NCBI GenBank assembly: GCA_963691815.1
Contig: OY829648.1
Span: 32,401,456-32,465,455 of the forward strand
Reading direction: 5' to 3'
From: Echiichthys vipera
Lineage: Eukaryota; Chordata; Actinopteri; Perciformes; Trachinidae
DNA length: 64,000 bases
A model generated the notes under the pieces. It made no database searches. It saw only the letters and a list, made by a program, of their open reading frames with translations, and had not been told where the DNA came from. The position numbers were made by a program, and so were the translations under genes. Numbering within the stretch: position 1 is the first letter of the stretch; each line of letters opens with the position of its first letter. Below, one piece after another: positions 37,403-47,665 of the stretch.

Positions 37403-37749
37403 ATGTATGTATTCATGTATGAAATATAGCCTATTAATACTCTATAAATGATTTCTCTTGTTGTGTTTATATTTATAGTGTTTGTAAAACACCGATCATA
37501 CATCACATATATCATATATCATAATATTCTATTACTGTTAATCCCACTGTGAATATTAAAATACGCTGAACCGTGTCCTGTCCTTACACTGAGTGGAGCG
37601 GGCGACCGGTCCAAGATGGCGGCTCCACCGCTCGTCAGCGCCAATAGGCCCAACGTTCGATGAGGCGTCTACTCTTTATGTCTATGCTCCACCCCCTTTT
37701 ATGCGGCCTTCACCCACCGCAATTGGCTGGGGCCGCCTCCTGCGTGATG

Positions 37750-38148
37750 TCACAGGCCAAATGACTGTGTCCTGCTACACAGGCAACGCTGGCTGTGTGG
37801 ATGGAACTGGAACTGCATTTCCAGTATCCAAAGACCACCCAAATTCTGTGCATGGGGAAATATCTGGTTTGGCGATGTTTGCATTTTCAATGATGGTTGC
37901 AAGAGCAGCCCTTTTTTCAGGTGCAAAACGAATGCCTTCTCTGTTGGAAGTATTAGCTTTAAGAGCATGGCTTTACGGTTTAGGAGCTTGTATGCTCTCA
38001 GTTTGCTCTGATCAGAATCCTCAAAGTGATCAGCTGTGACTGTGTACACAGCTATGGTAAGGTCTCGTGCCTGGTTGAGGAGGTTATCTGTAAGTGCAAC
38101 TGTGGAGTTCTCACCAAACTCTTCAAGCGCAGTTGTTTTCAGCCTCAT
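37750..38148 (-). pseudogene. Upstream fragment of the Cys-rich transposon-associated protein
   Basis: The minus-strand frame contains KLRAYKLLNRKAMLLKLILP followed by TEKAFVLHLKKGLL. This resembles the segment that precedes the Cys-rich tail in a large uncharacterised family found in repetitive animal ORFs (pattern AYKLL ... LPPTEAAF..H). The frame then decays. It lies on the same strand as the Cys-rich tail at 33381-33521, 4.2 kb away, with two younger elements between. The identification is from memory of the family pattern only. Confidence 0.4.
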
Positions 38149-38284
38149 GCTGCTCTTGAATCGTGCCTATTTTCAAGTGAAATATGGGTAACTAGTAATA
38201 TCCTTACCAATCTGACTGTGGACAAAGGTCTTGGCACAATAATGTGAAGGTACCAGGACCATAACCATTTCATGTATATCCATA

Positions 38285-38460
38285 ACCAAAAATAGATGTT
38301 TAAAGTGAACTTAAGGTTTTGCTGCCAGGAACTTTGGTTCTTTCATTATCTGAGACATTGATTTCGACTTATAACAGCAGGGTATTCATTTGGCAGTAAC
38401 AGCTTACTCCCAGATAAGTTGAACTTAGTTTAGTAAACTGCATTTTAACATGACAGGACT
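38285..38460 (-). repeat. Inner inverted arm, right copy
   Basis: Diverged reverse complement of about 33070-33250 (see that entry). Confidence 0.8.
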
Positions 38461-38557
38461 GAATTTTCCTCTCTTATAAGCACAAAATGTAGTTTTAGTA
38501 TTAGAAAAAAGCGAACATATTTTCATCATTTTGTTTCATTAAGATTCAGACTTCTCA

Positions 38558-39060
38558 GGGCGCACTCACACTGTCCTTCCACACCGGGCCAAAACAGGTT
38601 TTTCGGGTAAAGCCTAGTGCGTTTGACCAGTGTGAGTGCAACCACTCCGCGTCTGGCTGCGGCCAGTTGGCCGTCCACAGCCCGTTTGAGAGAGGTGGGC
38701 TTTTGTAGAGTGCGATTGCACATGTACGAGCACGGGCGTGTGCGCACGTGTACGAGTACGAGCATGACGCCTACGGCGGCTCTCACGTCATTTTATGTGC
38801 GCCTGTTCGGACATAGAAAAAAAAAGACGGACCATGCACGGACATTTAACAACAACAACAATGGCGGCGAAAGGTTCACGTTGCTGTGATGCCAAGGTGG
38901 AGTGTTTACTGCAGATTTGGGCGAATGAAAATATTTAAAAACAGTCGGACGAGACGCACAAAAACTCCGAGGTCTACGGAAAGATTTGTAAACAAAGCGA
39001 CGCATCGCGATGACGTCAATCAATGATTGTGACGTGTTACGACGTGATGACGTATGGACA
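38558..39060. mobile_element. AGGGCGCAC-type DNA transposon fragment with Myb-like coding trace
   Basis: The first 190 bp match 17220-17400 in layout. From about 38862 a plus-strand frame starts MAAKGSRCCDAKVECLLQIW and, past a stop, continues in the style of a Myb/SANT-like (MADF-type) domain, as found in PIF-Harbinger elements. The Harbinger assignment is an inference. Confidence 0.5.
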
Positions 39061-39677
39061 GGGAAGAAGCATTTGCGCGAGGCCCAGGCAGTGTGAGTAC
39101 AAACGGGCTGGCCAGTGGGGGGAGAGGGAGGGGGGGAAGATTGGAAGGTGAACTCGAAAATCCACCGGCATTTTCCAATCCTGGACTGTGTTCAGTGGAC
39201 CAGAATCCAGAGGAGGTGGCTTTGTCTACCGCTTCTCCCATTCCCAGATGAAGGTTGTTTTTTGTGGGAAGGTAGACTACCGCAATTAGAGGCATGGCTT
39301 TGGTGGTTACCCTCGTGTTCTCCAGTACGGCAGTCAAGCACTTCAACACTTGGTTGTGGCACCAGGTGTATCTTCTTTGAGTTAGGCTGGTCTTGTATCC
39401 CAACAAGATCTGATTGAGGGTTGCTAGGGCTGTACACTGGAGACAGGCTGGGTCCTCTCCCTACCAGAGATGGAGGTTGGTAGGGGAGGGCAGGGCATCA
39501 TATGTGCCTCTAATGATGAAGCTTAACCTATTAGCCTTCATGCTCCACAGCTTGTTCCATGTGATTCTTCTCCTCTCCATGCCCTCCCTCTTCATCCAAC
39601 AGCCTTGCTGAGCTTGTGGCCGCTGATGGCACCCTGCCTGTGTTGTTCCACCTACTTCAAGCCTTTGAGTTATGTGC
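39061..39677. other. Non-coding segment in the transposon cluster
   Basis: Open frames on both strands overlap each other and have no recognised domain. Interpreted as part of the inserted repeat sequence within the right arm, but not assigned. Confidence 0.35.
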
Positions 39678-40255
39678 TATTCAATTCAATTCAATTTTAT
39701 TTATAGTGCCAAATCATAACAAAAGTTATCTCAGGACACTTTACAGAGTAGGTATAGAACACACTCTATGACTTATTTATGATTTACATAGACCCAACAA
39801 TTCCTTCGTAGAGTGCGGTGACAACAAAAACCTTCCCTATAAAAGGCAGGAACGTCGGACAGACCCAGCTCTATGGAGGACGGCCATCTGTCTTCACTGG
39901 TTGGGGAGGAAGAAAAGGAGAGAGAAAAGACGGACAGATCGACAGAGAGAGACAAAGACAGACAGACAGACAGACTTCCAGAGATGCAAGCAACCACAAA
40001 GTAACAGTGACTATAGTGATAGCTAAAGCAATGTGAATATGACTTACAAGTTATGGCAGTTAATACAGCAGAAGAGCAAGAAACAGGCAAAGCGTGACAG
40101 AACATAGTAATGTTCATAATTATGGTGGCAAACATGGAGTTGAATTAGTTACATGCATTGATGAGACATGAATGATACAGATGGACAGGATAAAAGCTCA
40201 GAGTATCAGCAACAGGAGTATCCCCGGGCAGACTAGGCCTATAGCAGCATCATCA
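39678..40255 (-). mobile_element. 5'-truncated L2-like LINE 3' end
   Basis: Homologous to the 3' part of the longer copy at 45464-46623. It starts at the TTCAATTCAATT tail and runs through GCCAAATCATAACAAAAGTT and the GGCAGGAACGT block to the CAGACTAGGCCTATAGCAGC block. The (TTGAA)n-like tail is typical of L2-type LINEs. Confidence 0.75.
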
Positions 40256-40504
40256 TCATGGGCCAAGGCTTTTGATAGGCTTCGCCAGAACTGTTGGTAT
40301 TGGCTCTTGTTGACGTAGAACCTCCCATTTGCAAGATGGGTTTGATCTCCATTCATGCCCGTTTGATGTTTTCCTGGAGGTTAGCAAGCAAGCGTTTGGT
40401 GCATGCGCTTCTTGTTGTTACTGTCGTCATATCATCCATGATGACCTGACTGGTGGAAGACGCAGCCCGACGGGCAACTCTGCCATAAAGTCCTGATTGG
40501 TGGT

Positions 40505-41160
40505 GGGCTGCAGTGATGGGAGACCTTTCTCCCATCTCCCCACTGCATCTCTGGAGCTCATCCACATTGATCTTTGGGTACTTTTTTGCCATTCTCACCA
40601 AGGCTCTTCTCCCTGATTGCTCGGTTTGGCCGGAAGACCAGCTCTAGGAAGAGTTTAAGTGGTCCTAAACTTCTTCCACTTAAGGATTATTGAGGCCACT
40701 ATGCTCTGAGGAACCTGAACTGCAGCAGAAATTCCTTTGTAACCGTGGCCTGATCTGTGCCTTGGCACGATTCTGTCTCTGAGCTCTCAGTTCCTTCGAC
40801 CTCATGATTCTCATTTGCTCTGACATGCACTGTGAGCTGTAAGATCTTATATAGACAGGTGTGTGCCTTTCCTGATCAAGCCCAATCAGTTTAATTAAAC
40901 ACAGCTGGACTCCAATAAAGGTGTAGAACAACCTCAAGGATGATATGAAGAAATGGGCCGTGCTCATAGCGTCATAGCAAAGGGCCTGGATATTTATGGC
41001 CAGTTTTTGTTTTTTAATAAATTTGTGTGATCTGTCAAAATGGGGTGCTTTGTGTACATTATTAAGAAAAAACCCCAACTTAAATTATTTTAGCAAATGG
41101 CTGCAAATTAACAAAGAGTGTAAAATTTAAGGGGGTGTGAATACTTTCCATACCCACTGT
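40505..41160 (-). mobile_element. Tc1-like transposon fragment (5' end and transposase start)
   Basis: The outer end near 41110-41160 carries the Tc1-type terminus (reverse complement of AGGGGGTGTGAATACTTTCC). The transposase helix-turn-helix start follows on the minus strand (MRSKELRAQ, frame broken) and then the VDELQR region. It is the same family as the copy at 13530-14285. It joins unrelated sequence at about 40500. Confidence 0.85.
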
Positions 41161-41304
41161 ATATGTTGTCAAAATTTAAAAACAAATTGACTGTTTTTTT
41201 CCAACGTCTTGCTTGTTTTGGTTTTATACTGTAGATATGCAAATGTATGCAAAATTAGTTAGGTATTGCCAAATTTGCATATTTATTCCAACATTTTGGA
41301 AAAA

Positions 41305-41893
41305 AAGATTATTTAATGTCAGTAGTCAACTTGCAAGGTTTCATAATGATAGCTATAAGTTAAAAAAAAAATCCCCAATTGACCTGCAAGGCCTCGCTTA
41401 AACCGAGGTTCCAATTTGCTTTGCTAAATCCGTCCCCTGTTGCTTACCAGCAGCTAGTTTACCAGGTTGTCCACCCAGGTTGTGATCCTGGAAGGTCCTA
41501 AATATAATTTTAGGTGAAAAACCTTTTACAACACTCAATGCCAGTTTTTCAAAAAAGGGGGGTTTGCCCCCTGGGTAAGTAGCCTAAAATTCTATTGAGG
41601 TTCTGAGGCTGTTGATCGCAAAATAGTAGTGAAATCATCACAGATCCATTGACTTTGGTTGGATTTCAATAATTAATTTTATGGAATGAGTATTCTGTTT
41701 GGTGAAATGAATGGCATATAGACTGAAGTCATAACTTGTGGGAATAGTTAAATTGCCAGTGAAGTAAAGATGAAAATATGGTAAAAAGTGAAAAAACGCC
41801 CATTTCTTTTCAATTAAATTGATGCCAAATCATGTAGAAATGTGTTTTAAGTTTAAGAGTTATTTTTCAGCGGATGTTGTCAGCACATTTACT
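41305..41893 (-). repeat. Outer inverted arm, right copy
   Basis: Diverged reverse complement of 31930-32562, without the AT expansion. Confidence 0.9.
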
Positions 41894-42420
41894 GTTTTAT
41901 GATCTATTTTACTCTAAATGGGATCATAAGTTACTAAATGAACGGCATTCTGTATTGAAGAAGACTTGAAACTAGAGATAGAGACGATAAACTGTATGAA
42001 TGAAGGTTTACAGCACACACACTCAGACCTGGAAGCACGTTTGTCCACTCCTTTTTTATACTGTCTATGGTCATAACACATAACATAACATAACATGTCC
42101 ACTATGAAATCAAGACTCTGTCATGTGTAAGTAAACTGTAAAAGTCTGCAGAGTCAAAGTCATCTTGTTTCTTCCATTGCCGTCTGTACTCATTTGGGCT
42201 GCTTAAATGTGCCACTTGGTGTTCACTGCAGCTACTGCAGCCAGTGAAACTAACACAGGAATAAACCATGTCTGACCCCCCTTAATGACGCTATGGCATT
42301 CACACAGTGATCTGGTCAAATGAACTGAAAAACATCTGTAGCTTTTCATTTGATATTTTTATTATGTAGCGGGCATTTTGAAATAAATTATGCATCTTTA
42401 TTTCTGTCTGTAATATGTGT
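41894..42420. other. Non-coding, nothing recognised
   Basis: AT-rich sequence between the outer arm and the next repeat-like block. Confidence 0.4.
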
Positions 42421-42429
42421 TTATTGCAG

Positions 42430-42720
42430 ACCACTGTGTGTCAGGAACGGTACGGGGATAGCACGAAAGGTGGACCCAATGCAGACACGGACAAAAAGGT
42501 AAAGTTACAAAAGAAACGTTTAATATAATAAACGGACAAATGCAAAAATACTACAGAGAATACAAACACAAGACTAACTAAACGAACACGGGAATACACG
42601 AACAGGAAGACGACGGAAGATCAGGGAGACGGACTGGAACACAGGAACACGGGAAACTACGGAGAAAAACAGAAAACAAAACACGATTAATCAACTTACT
42701 TCGGGGAGCGTGACAAAATG
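42430..42720. repeat. Possible dispersed repeat (purine/AAC-rich block)
   Basis: Strand-asymmetric A/C-rich sequence (AACACGGGAA, ACACGAACAGGAAGACG) with G-rich ends at 42438 and 42706. It looks like an interspersed fish repeat, but the family is not identified and no target duplication was found. Confidence 0.3.
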
Positions 42721-42789
42721 TTGGAATAAATGTGCATAAAGTAATCTCATATTTACTCAAATTGCCTTTACATTTTAACTAACATTACT

Positions 42790-43212
42790 TGGTGTGTGTG
42801 TATAGCCAAGTTTTGCAGAGGTGCTTTGCAGGTCAAGGAAATCAGATAAGCGTGACTGTTGAGGAGTCACCAAAAGGGGGGTCTGTGAAAACACAGACCC
42901 TGCTCAACTGATTAATGACAAGACATGTTTTAAGACTTCTTTAGAGTTGTAAAGTCATAAAGACAATGAATTGTCCATATGTCTTGAGTTGCAGCTATGT
43001 GACCCTCACCTTAAGAATGGTAATTCATTGTAGACATTGTAAACTTTGTAACCTAGAAAAGCCAATAAAATCAGGAGCTCGGCAGTGTGTGCTTCAGAGC
43101 GGTAGGAGACTGTAGCTGAACACATCTCTGTCCGTTCTCCTTGCAAGTAAAATAACTCTTGTCTTTCTCTCTTTTGTTAAGTTTTGGGTGTTTTAGGTTG
43201 CTTAAACCTGAC
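42790..43212 (+). repeat. Possible solo LTR
   Basis: Features compatible with a retroelement LTR are a CCAATAAAAT motif at about 43060, a downstream AAGTAAAATAACTCTTGTC stretch with CTTTCTCTC, and a CA end near 43212. No partner LTR, primer-binding site or target duplication was identified. Confidence 0.3.
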
Positions 43213-43877
43213 AGGATGCCAGTCCGGGGGGAATAGTGTTACCAATGAAGGGTCGACGATGGTCCGGCGCTGCATGCCTGTCAGCTTCAGGCTTTTAAGG
43301 TGGTGGTGTAATCAGCATAACAGGCTGCAGCTTTGGGGAAACGCCTCCCGGACCTACAAACAGACAAGGGAGAGACACATGCAGGGAAACACAGACAGAG
43401 GGAGACAAACTCACACAGAACGGAAGAGAGGAGAGCACTGACAAACACAGAACATGACACTGAGCACAATTCATCACCATCAGTAAAGCATCAGAAACGG
43501 ACCAGCTCTGTGTATCTTGTGCGATACTTCCTATCCAGTAAGAGAAGTATGATGATGGTTATTGCCTGTTCATGTGCTACTGAGAAATCTTATTATATGA
43601 ATGTGACTAATGATAGTGCTTTTCCTTGTACCTCAACCATCTAAAAACTGATTATGTATTCTTGTTTTGTATCAAATGAGAACTGCCCTTAACTCCGGGT
43701 CTGTCTCTCTAGCAGCCTGTGTTTGTGCGTTAGAGTGCAATCCAAAACTTTTTTTGCGTCTAATCTTTGTCAACAAACTTTTCCCATAACACCAGTTACT
43801 TATCATTCTAGGAGGTTAGCTTCCTTCCGTTACACAAGCTCTCTGTGGAGCAGTGACGGGTGGGGGGCGGGCCCCCT

Positions 43878-44115
43878 TTTCAACGTTCCTGCCTGTTAAA
43901 GGGAAGTTTTTCGTTGCCACTGAGTGCACAAGATTGCTGGATAAATACTGTATAATATAATAATTATTAATTATTATTATTAATATTATTATTAAAGATA
44001 GTGCAACTTGTTGCTGCTCATGGGGGAATTGTTGTGTCTTTGTCAATCATGAATACATAAATAGAGTGTGGTCTTCTGTTATGATTTGGCACTGTAAATA
44101 GGATTGAACTGAATA
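43878..44115 (+). mobile_element. L2-like LINE 3' UTR, plus orientation
   Basis: Homologous on the opposite strand to the 3' UTR of the copies at 39678-40255 and 45464-46623. Landmarks are CAACGTTCCTGCCTGTTAAA, GGGGGAATTGTTG and TTATGATTTGGCACTGTAAA. A (TTA)n-rich expansion lies at about 43950-43995. Confidence 0.75.
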
Positions 44116-44485
44116 CTGAAACTTTGTGGTATGTGATACTGGTGATGGCCAATGAAGCTATGGACAAGTCATTTAACACACTCTTATTTCAACAGTAGTT
44201 CAAAACATTTTATCATATTAAGACATCTATAGGCAAGATGTTTCTCTCGTCTTAAACAAAAACAAATTATTGATCAAATAAATGAAGGCGAAGGCTATTT
44301 TCACCCTGGTATAAATATCAATGTATTTTATTTCTACCCGGGTGTCGGTAGCCAACAATGCTATTTTCAAAAAAAGCTGCACAACAATTTCTTGCAGGAA
44401 GATGGACTGAGTTCAGACAAAGCACTGTCAACTGTGAGAGCTTAGAAAGCAGCACAGGCAGAATCGAAACTAAACTTGAGGGAGA

Positions 44486-45462
44486 GTGCTGGTCACAGAG
44501 AAAGGGATAACCACATTAATTTCACTGAAGAGTTCACTGAAGAGTGCACATGCAGATTACGGATCGAAAGCCTGGATTGCGCAAGGAGGAAAAGGCAGCC
44601 ACGAGCAAGCCTGCAGCAATGCCCAGTGTTACAGATGTGGAATGACCACTCACACAGCAGATGAATGCAGTGCCAAGACAGCGACGTGTCTTTTCTGTCA
44701 GATAACGGGACATTATGCACGCATGTGTTTCAAGAAGAAACAGAAAGCACACGCAGAAAATAACAGTGACACAAGTAAGGACAGGAATAAAGAGAAAGGA
44801 AGGACAAAACCACGTAAACCAGTGAGAGCAGTAGTACAGGATGCTTCTGACTCAGAGTCAGATGAGTTTATCAATGCTGTAGATCCTGAAGGTACTGGTC
44901 ATAGATACAGGAAGTAGTAGAAACTTAATTGGAGAAGACCTGTATATAGACCTGTATAAGAGAACAATTTCAAATAGAACAAAACTAAAACCAACCAAAA
45001 AGAGACGTTATGCCTATGCTCAGACTACTCCACTTAAATGTATAGGTTATTCTGAGGCAGAAATGAGATAGAAAGGCAACATAGTCACAGATGACATATA
45101 TGTCGGATATATATACAGTATGAAGGACATGTAGAAGCACTGCTAGGCAGAAAAACAACTTTTGAGTTAAAAAATACTTAACATAGGAGAAAAAGGGAAC
45201 AAAGTAGAGCAGGCAGAGAGATTCAGGGGCCTTGTTAAAGAGTACCCACTAGTTTTTAAAGGACTAGGTCACAAGGCAGGTTACAGCCATAAGGTTACAC
45301 TCCATGAAAAAGTCCCGTCTGTAGCACAGGGTTTAGGGAGAGTCCCTTATCCCATGTTAGAAGCTGTAAACCAGGAACAAGGCATACTAGAGGAAGTAAA
45401 TGAAGGATCAGAATAGGTTTCTAATATCCTGATTGTACCCAAGAAAGACACAAACAAAGTTC
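44486..45462 (+). pseudogene. Ty3/gypsy-type retrotransposon remnant (nucleocapsid, protease, start of RT)
   Basis: A Gag-like frame (44486-44917) carries two Cys-knuckle motifs (CYRCG ... H ... C at about 44630, CLFCQ ... H ... C at about 44690), followed by a basic stretch. The next frame begins at about 44886 with an aspartic-protease active site (DTGSS). After further breaks, sequence near 45330-45460 resembles the N-terminal approach to a gypsy reverse transcriptase (VPKKD). It ends abruptly where an L2-like LINE begins at about 45464. No LTRs were found. The frame is broken several times, so it is inactive. Confidence 0.75.
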
Positions 45463-45463
45463 A

Positions 45464-46623
45464 GTTTGATTCAATTAAATTTTATTTATGGTGCCAAATC
45501 ATAACAAAAGTTATCTCAGGACACTTTACAGAGTAGGAAAACACCACACTCTATGACTTGATTTATGATTTACATAGACCCAACAATTCCCCCGTAGAGT
45601 ACGGTGGCGTTGAAAACCTTCCCTATAACAGGCAGGAACGTGGACAGACCCAGCTCTGTGGAGGACGGACATCCGTCTGCATCGGTTGGGGAGGAAGAAA
45701 AGGAGAGAGAAAGAGAGAAAAGACAGACAGGTGGACAGAAAGAGACAAAGACAGACACAAAGACAGACAGAGACCCACTTCCAGAGATGCATCCAACCAA
45801 AAAGTGACAGTAACTATAATAATATCTATAGTAATGTGAAGATGACTTATATGGTATGGCAGTTAATACAGCAGGATAGTAGAAACAAGCACAGCTAAGG
45901 TGATAGAATATGAAAATGCTAATAATTATAGCAAACATGATAAATGATGGGCAGTGGTAACAGCAGCTACGACACAGCGAGACATACCACTGATGGTGTT
46001 TTTATGGCTACAAAATCCATGGCATACCACCACGGCAGCATAAACCTTCGAGACGTCAAAGCATAAACAACTCCAGAAATTGAAGTAGTAGCATGCATTG
46101 ATGAGACATGAATGATACAGACAGAGAGGAGAGAAGCTCAGAGTATCAGGAAAAGTATTATCCCCCAGCAGACTCGGCCTATAGCAGCAGAATTAAGCAG
46201 AATAAAGTCTCATCGTAAGCCCTAGCTGTAAGCTTTATCAAACAGGAAAGTTTTAAGTTTACTCTTAAATATGGGGACAGTGTCTGCCTCCTCAACAACA
46301 CTTTGGAGTTGGTTCCACAGGAAAGGAGCTTGGTAGCTGAAGGCTCTGCCTCCCATTCTACTTTTGGAGATTCTAGGAACGACAAGTAGCCCTGCATTCT
46401 CAGAGCGCAGCGATATAGTCGGGTAATACGGTACTATGAATTCTTTAAGATATGATGGAGCCTGACCAATAAGAAGGATTTTAAATTCTATTCTGGATTT
46501 TACAGGTTTTCTTCCCAGTTCGTGATACAACTTTAATGTAACATTAAACAGTTTTTCCTCCATCTTTCTAGCTGGCTTGATGTCGCTCTCTGGTTGCCTA
46601 GGAGATGTAAACATCACACGCAA
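45464..46623 (-). mobile_element. L2-like LINE, 3' half
   Basis: The minus-strand frame at 46623-46222 carries the C-terminal region of a fish LINE ORF2 (APSYLKEFIVPY, LRSENAGLLVVPR, GRAFSYQAPFLWNQL, FKSKLKTFLF). A 3' UTR follows, ending in the TTTAATTGAATC tail at 45464. It is truncated at 5' and appears to have inserted into the gypsy-type remnant. Confidence 0.85.
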
Positions 46624-46859
46624 AGCTTCTATTTCCTTTGTTGTATTTTTGAAAGGTCAGCGGAAACGAGATCAAAGTTCAACTTTGAGCACAGCAGCGG
46701 GGCAGAAGGGAGGCAAATCTGAGCGGTGCAAGCCGCTACCTTGGCTCTTACCGCATGTCATGTGTAGGGGCCTTTACGAGTCCATTTGTCAAGCCAGGTT
46801 TACTGCTTTAGTTTCAATGCGCGTTCCCATAAAGAGGGCGTGTGTCTCGTCATTTTACT

Positions 46860-47063
46860 CACCTTTACAAAATGGATAGATCAAGGGCCGCTTATATCAC
46901 TGAAGAGGAGCAGATCATTATAATGAACTCCTATGAGCAGTTCAAGAGTATGAGAACAGCAAAGGGCAACACAGTTGACCGTAATAAGGCTAGAGAGGCG
47001 TGCTGGCAGAAAAATAATACATGGTGTAAATCTGTAAGTGATAAGATTCTGCATATTGTCTAA
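46860..47063 (+). pseudogene. Myb/SANT-like DNA-binding exon remnant
   Basis: The frame from 46872 reads MDRSRAAYITEEEQIIIMNS, then YEQFKS and DRNKAREACWQK. This resembles the Myb/SANT-like domain of transposon-derived (PIF-Harbinger-type) and domesticated fish genes. The second half of the domain is missing and a donor-like TGTAAGTG follows at 47032. No partner transposase was seen nearby. Confidence 0.55.
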
Positions 47064-47516
47064 AAATAACTCTGCCAAATGCAGGATCTATCTCCATTAA
47101 TCCCAATAGAGAGATGATGATTTAAAAATACAAAAGCGATGTCCAAACTGCTTTATTCCATATATACATCCTTTTCCATGTATCCATAAGGAGCTTTTTA
47201 AGCTATACATAAATGCACATCGCATGGGAAACATACCCCGCATGCAGAATTACAAGACTGACACGCTGCCTCCACTCCACCACTGCCTCACCAAGGTGGA
47301 GGAATTTACCTGAAATTCTATAAAATCTTTCCTTGAAAGTTTGAGGGGGCAAAAGCTTCCGAACTTCAGAACATATTAAGCGCAGCTACGACACACTGTT
47401 TTTTTGCTAAGGTTTTCTGCATCACCAACTGCATGATAATATGTAGGCTACCCGTGACAAAGCATTGCAGTGAAACACAGACATGCTGCGCTACACTAAG
47501 TGCACGGCTTCATTGT

Positions 47517-47645
47517 GTAAGAGGCCACAAAAACACTGATTTTATATAAAAGGGTCATAATAACACACTGGTTATATATAAGAGGTCACAACTACACAGT
47601 GATTTTATATAAGAGGTCACAATAGCATTTATTTTATATAAGAGG
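47517..47645. repeat. Imperfect tandem repeat, about 40-bp unit
   Basis: Three to four diverged copies with the core GATTTTATATAAGAGGTCACAA. Unit length varies because of small indels. Confidence 0.8.
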
Positions 47646-47665
47646 ATACAAGCAAAAAAGGATAT

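Larger units (their letters stand above)
35847..37686. mobile_element. 1.84-kb inverted-repeat element with 6-bp target duplication
   Basis: Ends are inverted repeats of about 80 bp. The left end starts CATAGACATATAAAGAGTAG and the reverse complement of the right starts CATAGACATAAAGAGTAG. Both continue through CGAACGTTGGGCC to CGCCATCTTGGACCGGTC. The duplication CTCCAC flanks both sides (35841-35846 and 37687-37692). Each end carries a YY1-like CCATCTTGG site. The interior is AT-rich with several TG and GA runs and no recognised transposase. Superfamily not assigned. Confidence 0.8.
31930..41893. mobile_element. 10-kb nested transposon cluster with inverted arms
   Basis: 31930-32562 is the diverged reverse complement of 41305-41893. 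Inside it, about 33070-33250 is the diverged reverse complement of about 38285-38460. Both pairs keep the order expected of one long terminal inverted repeat. The right arm has been split by insertions (an AGGGCGCAC-type element, an L2-like LINE and a Tc1-like element between 38.55 and 41.2 kb). The interior holds remnants of a Cys-rich protein and two younger elements with intact target duplications. Joining all arms into one original element is an inference. Confidence 0.6.

Noticed and set aside
39020..39437. Overlapping frames of 80-128 codons on both strands
   Set aside because: GC-rich repeat sequence in the transposon cluster. The frames overlap antisense and carry no domain.
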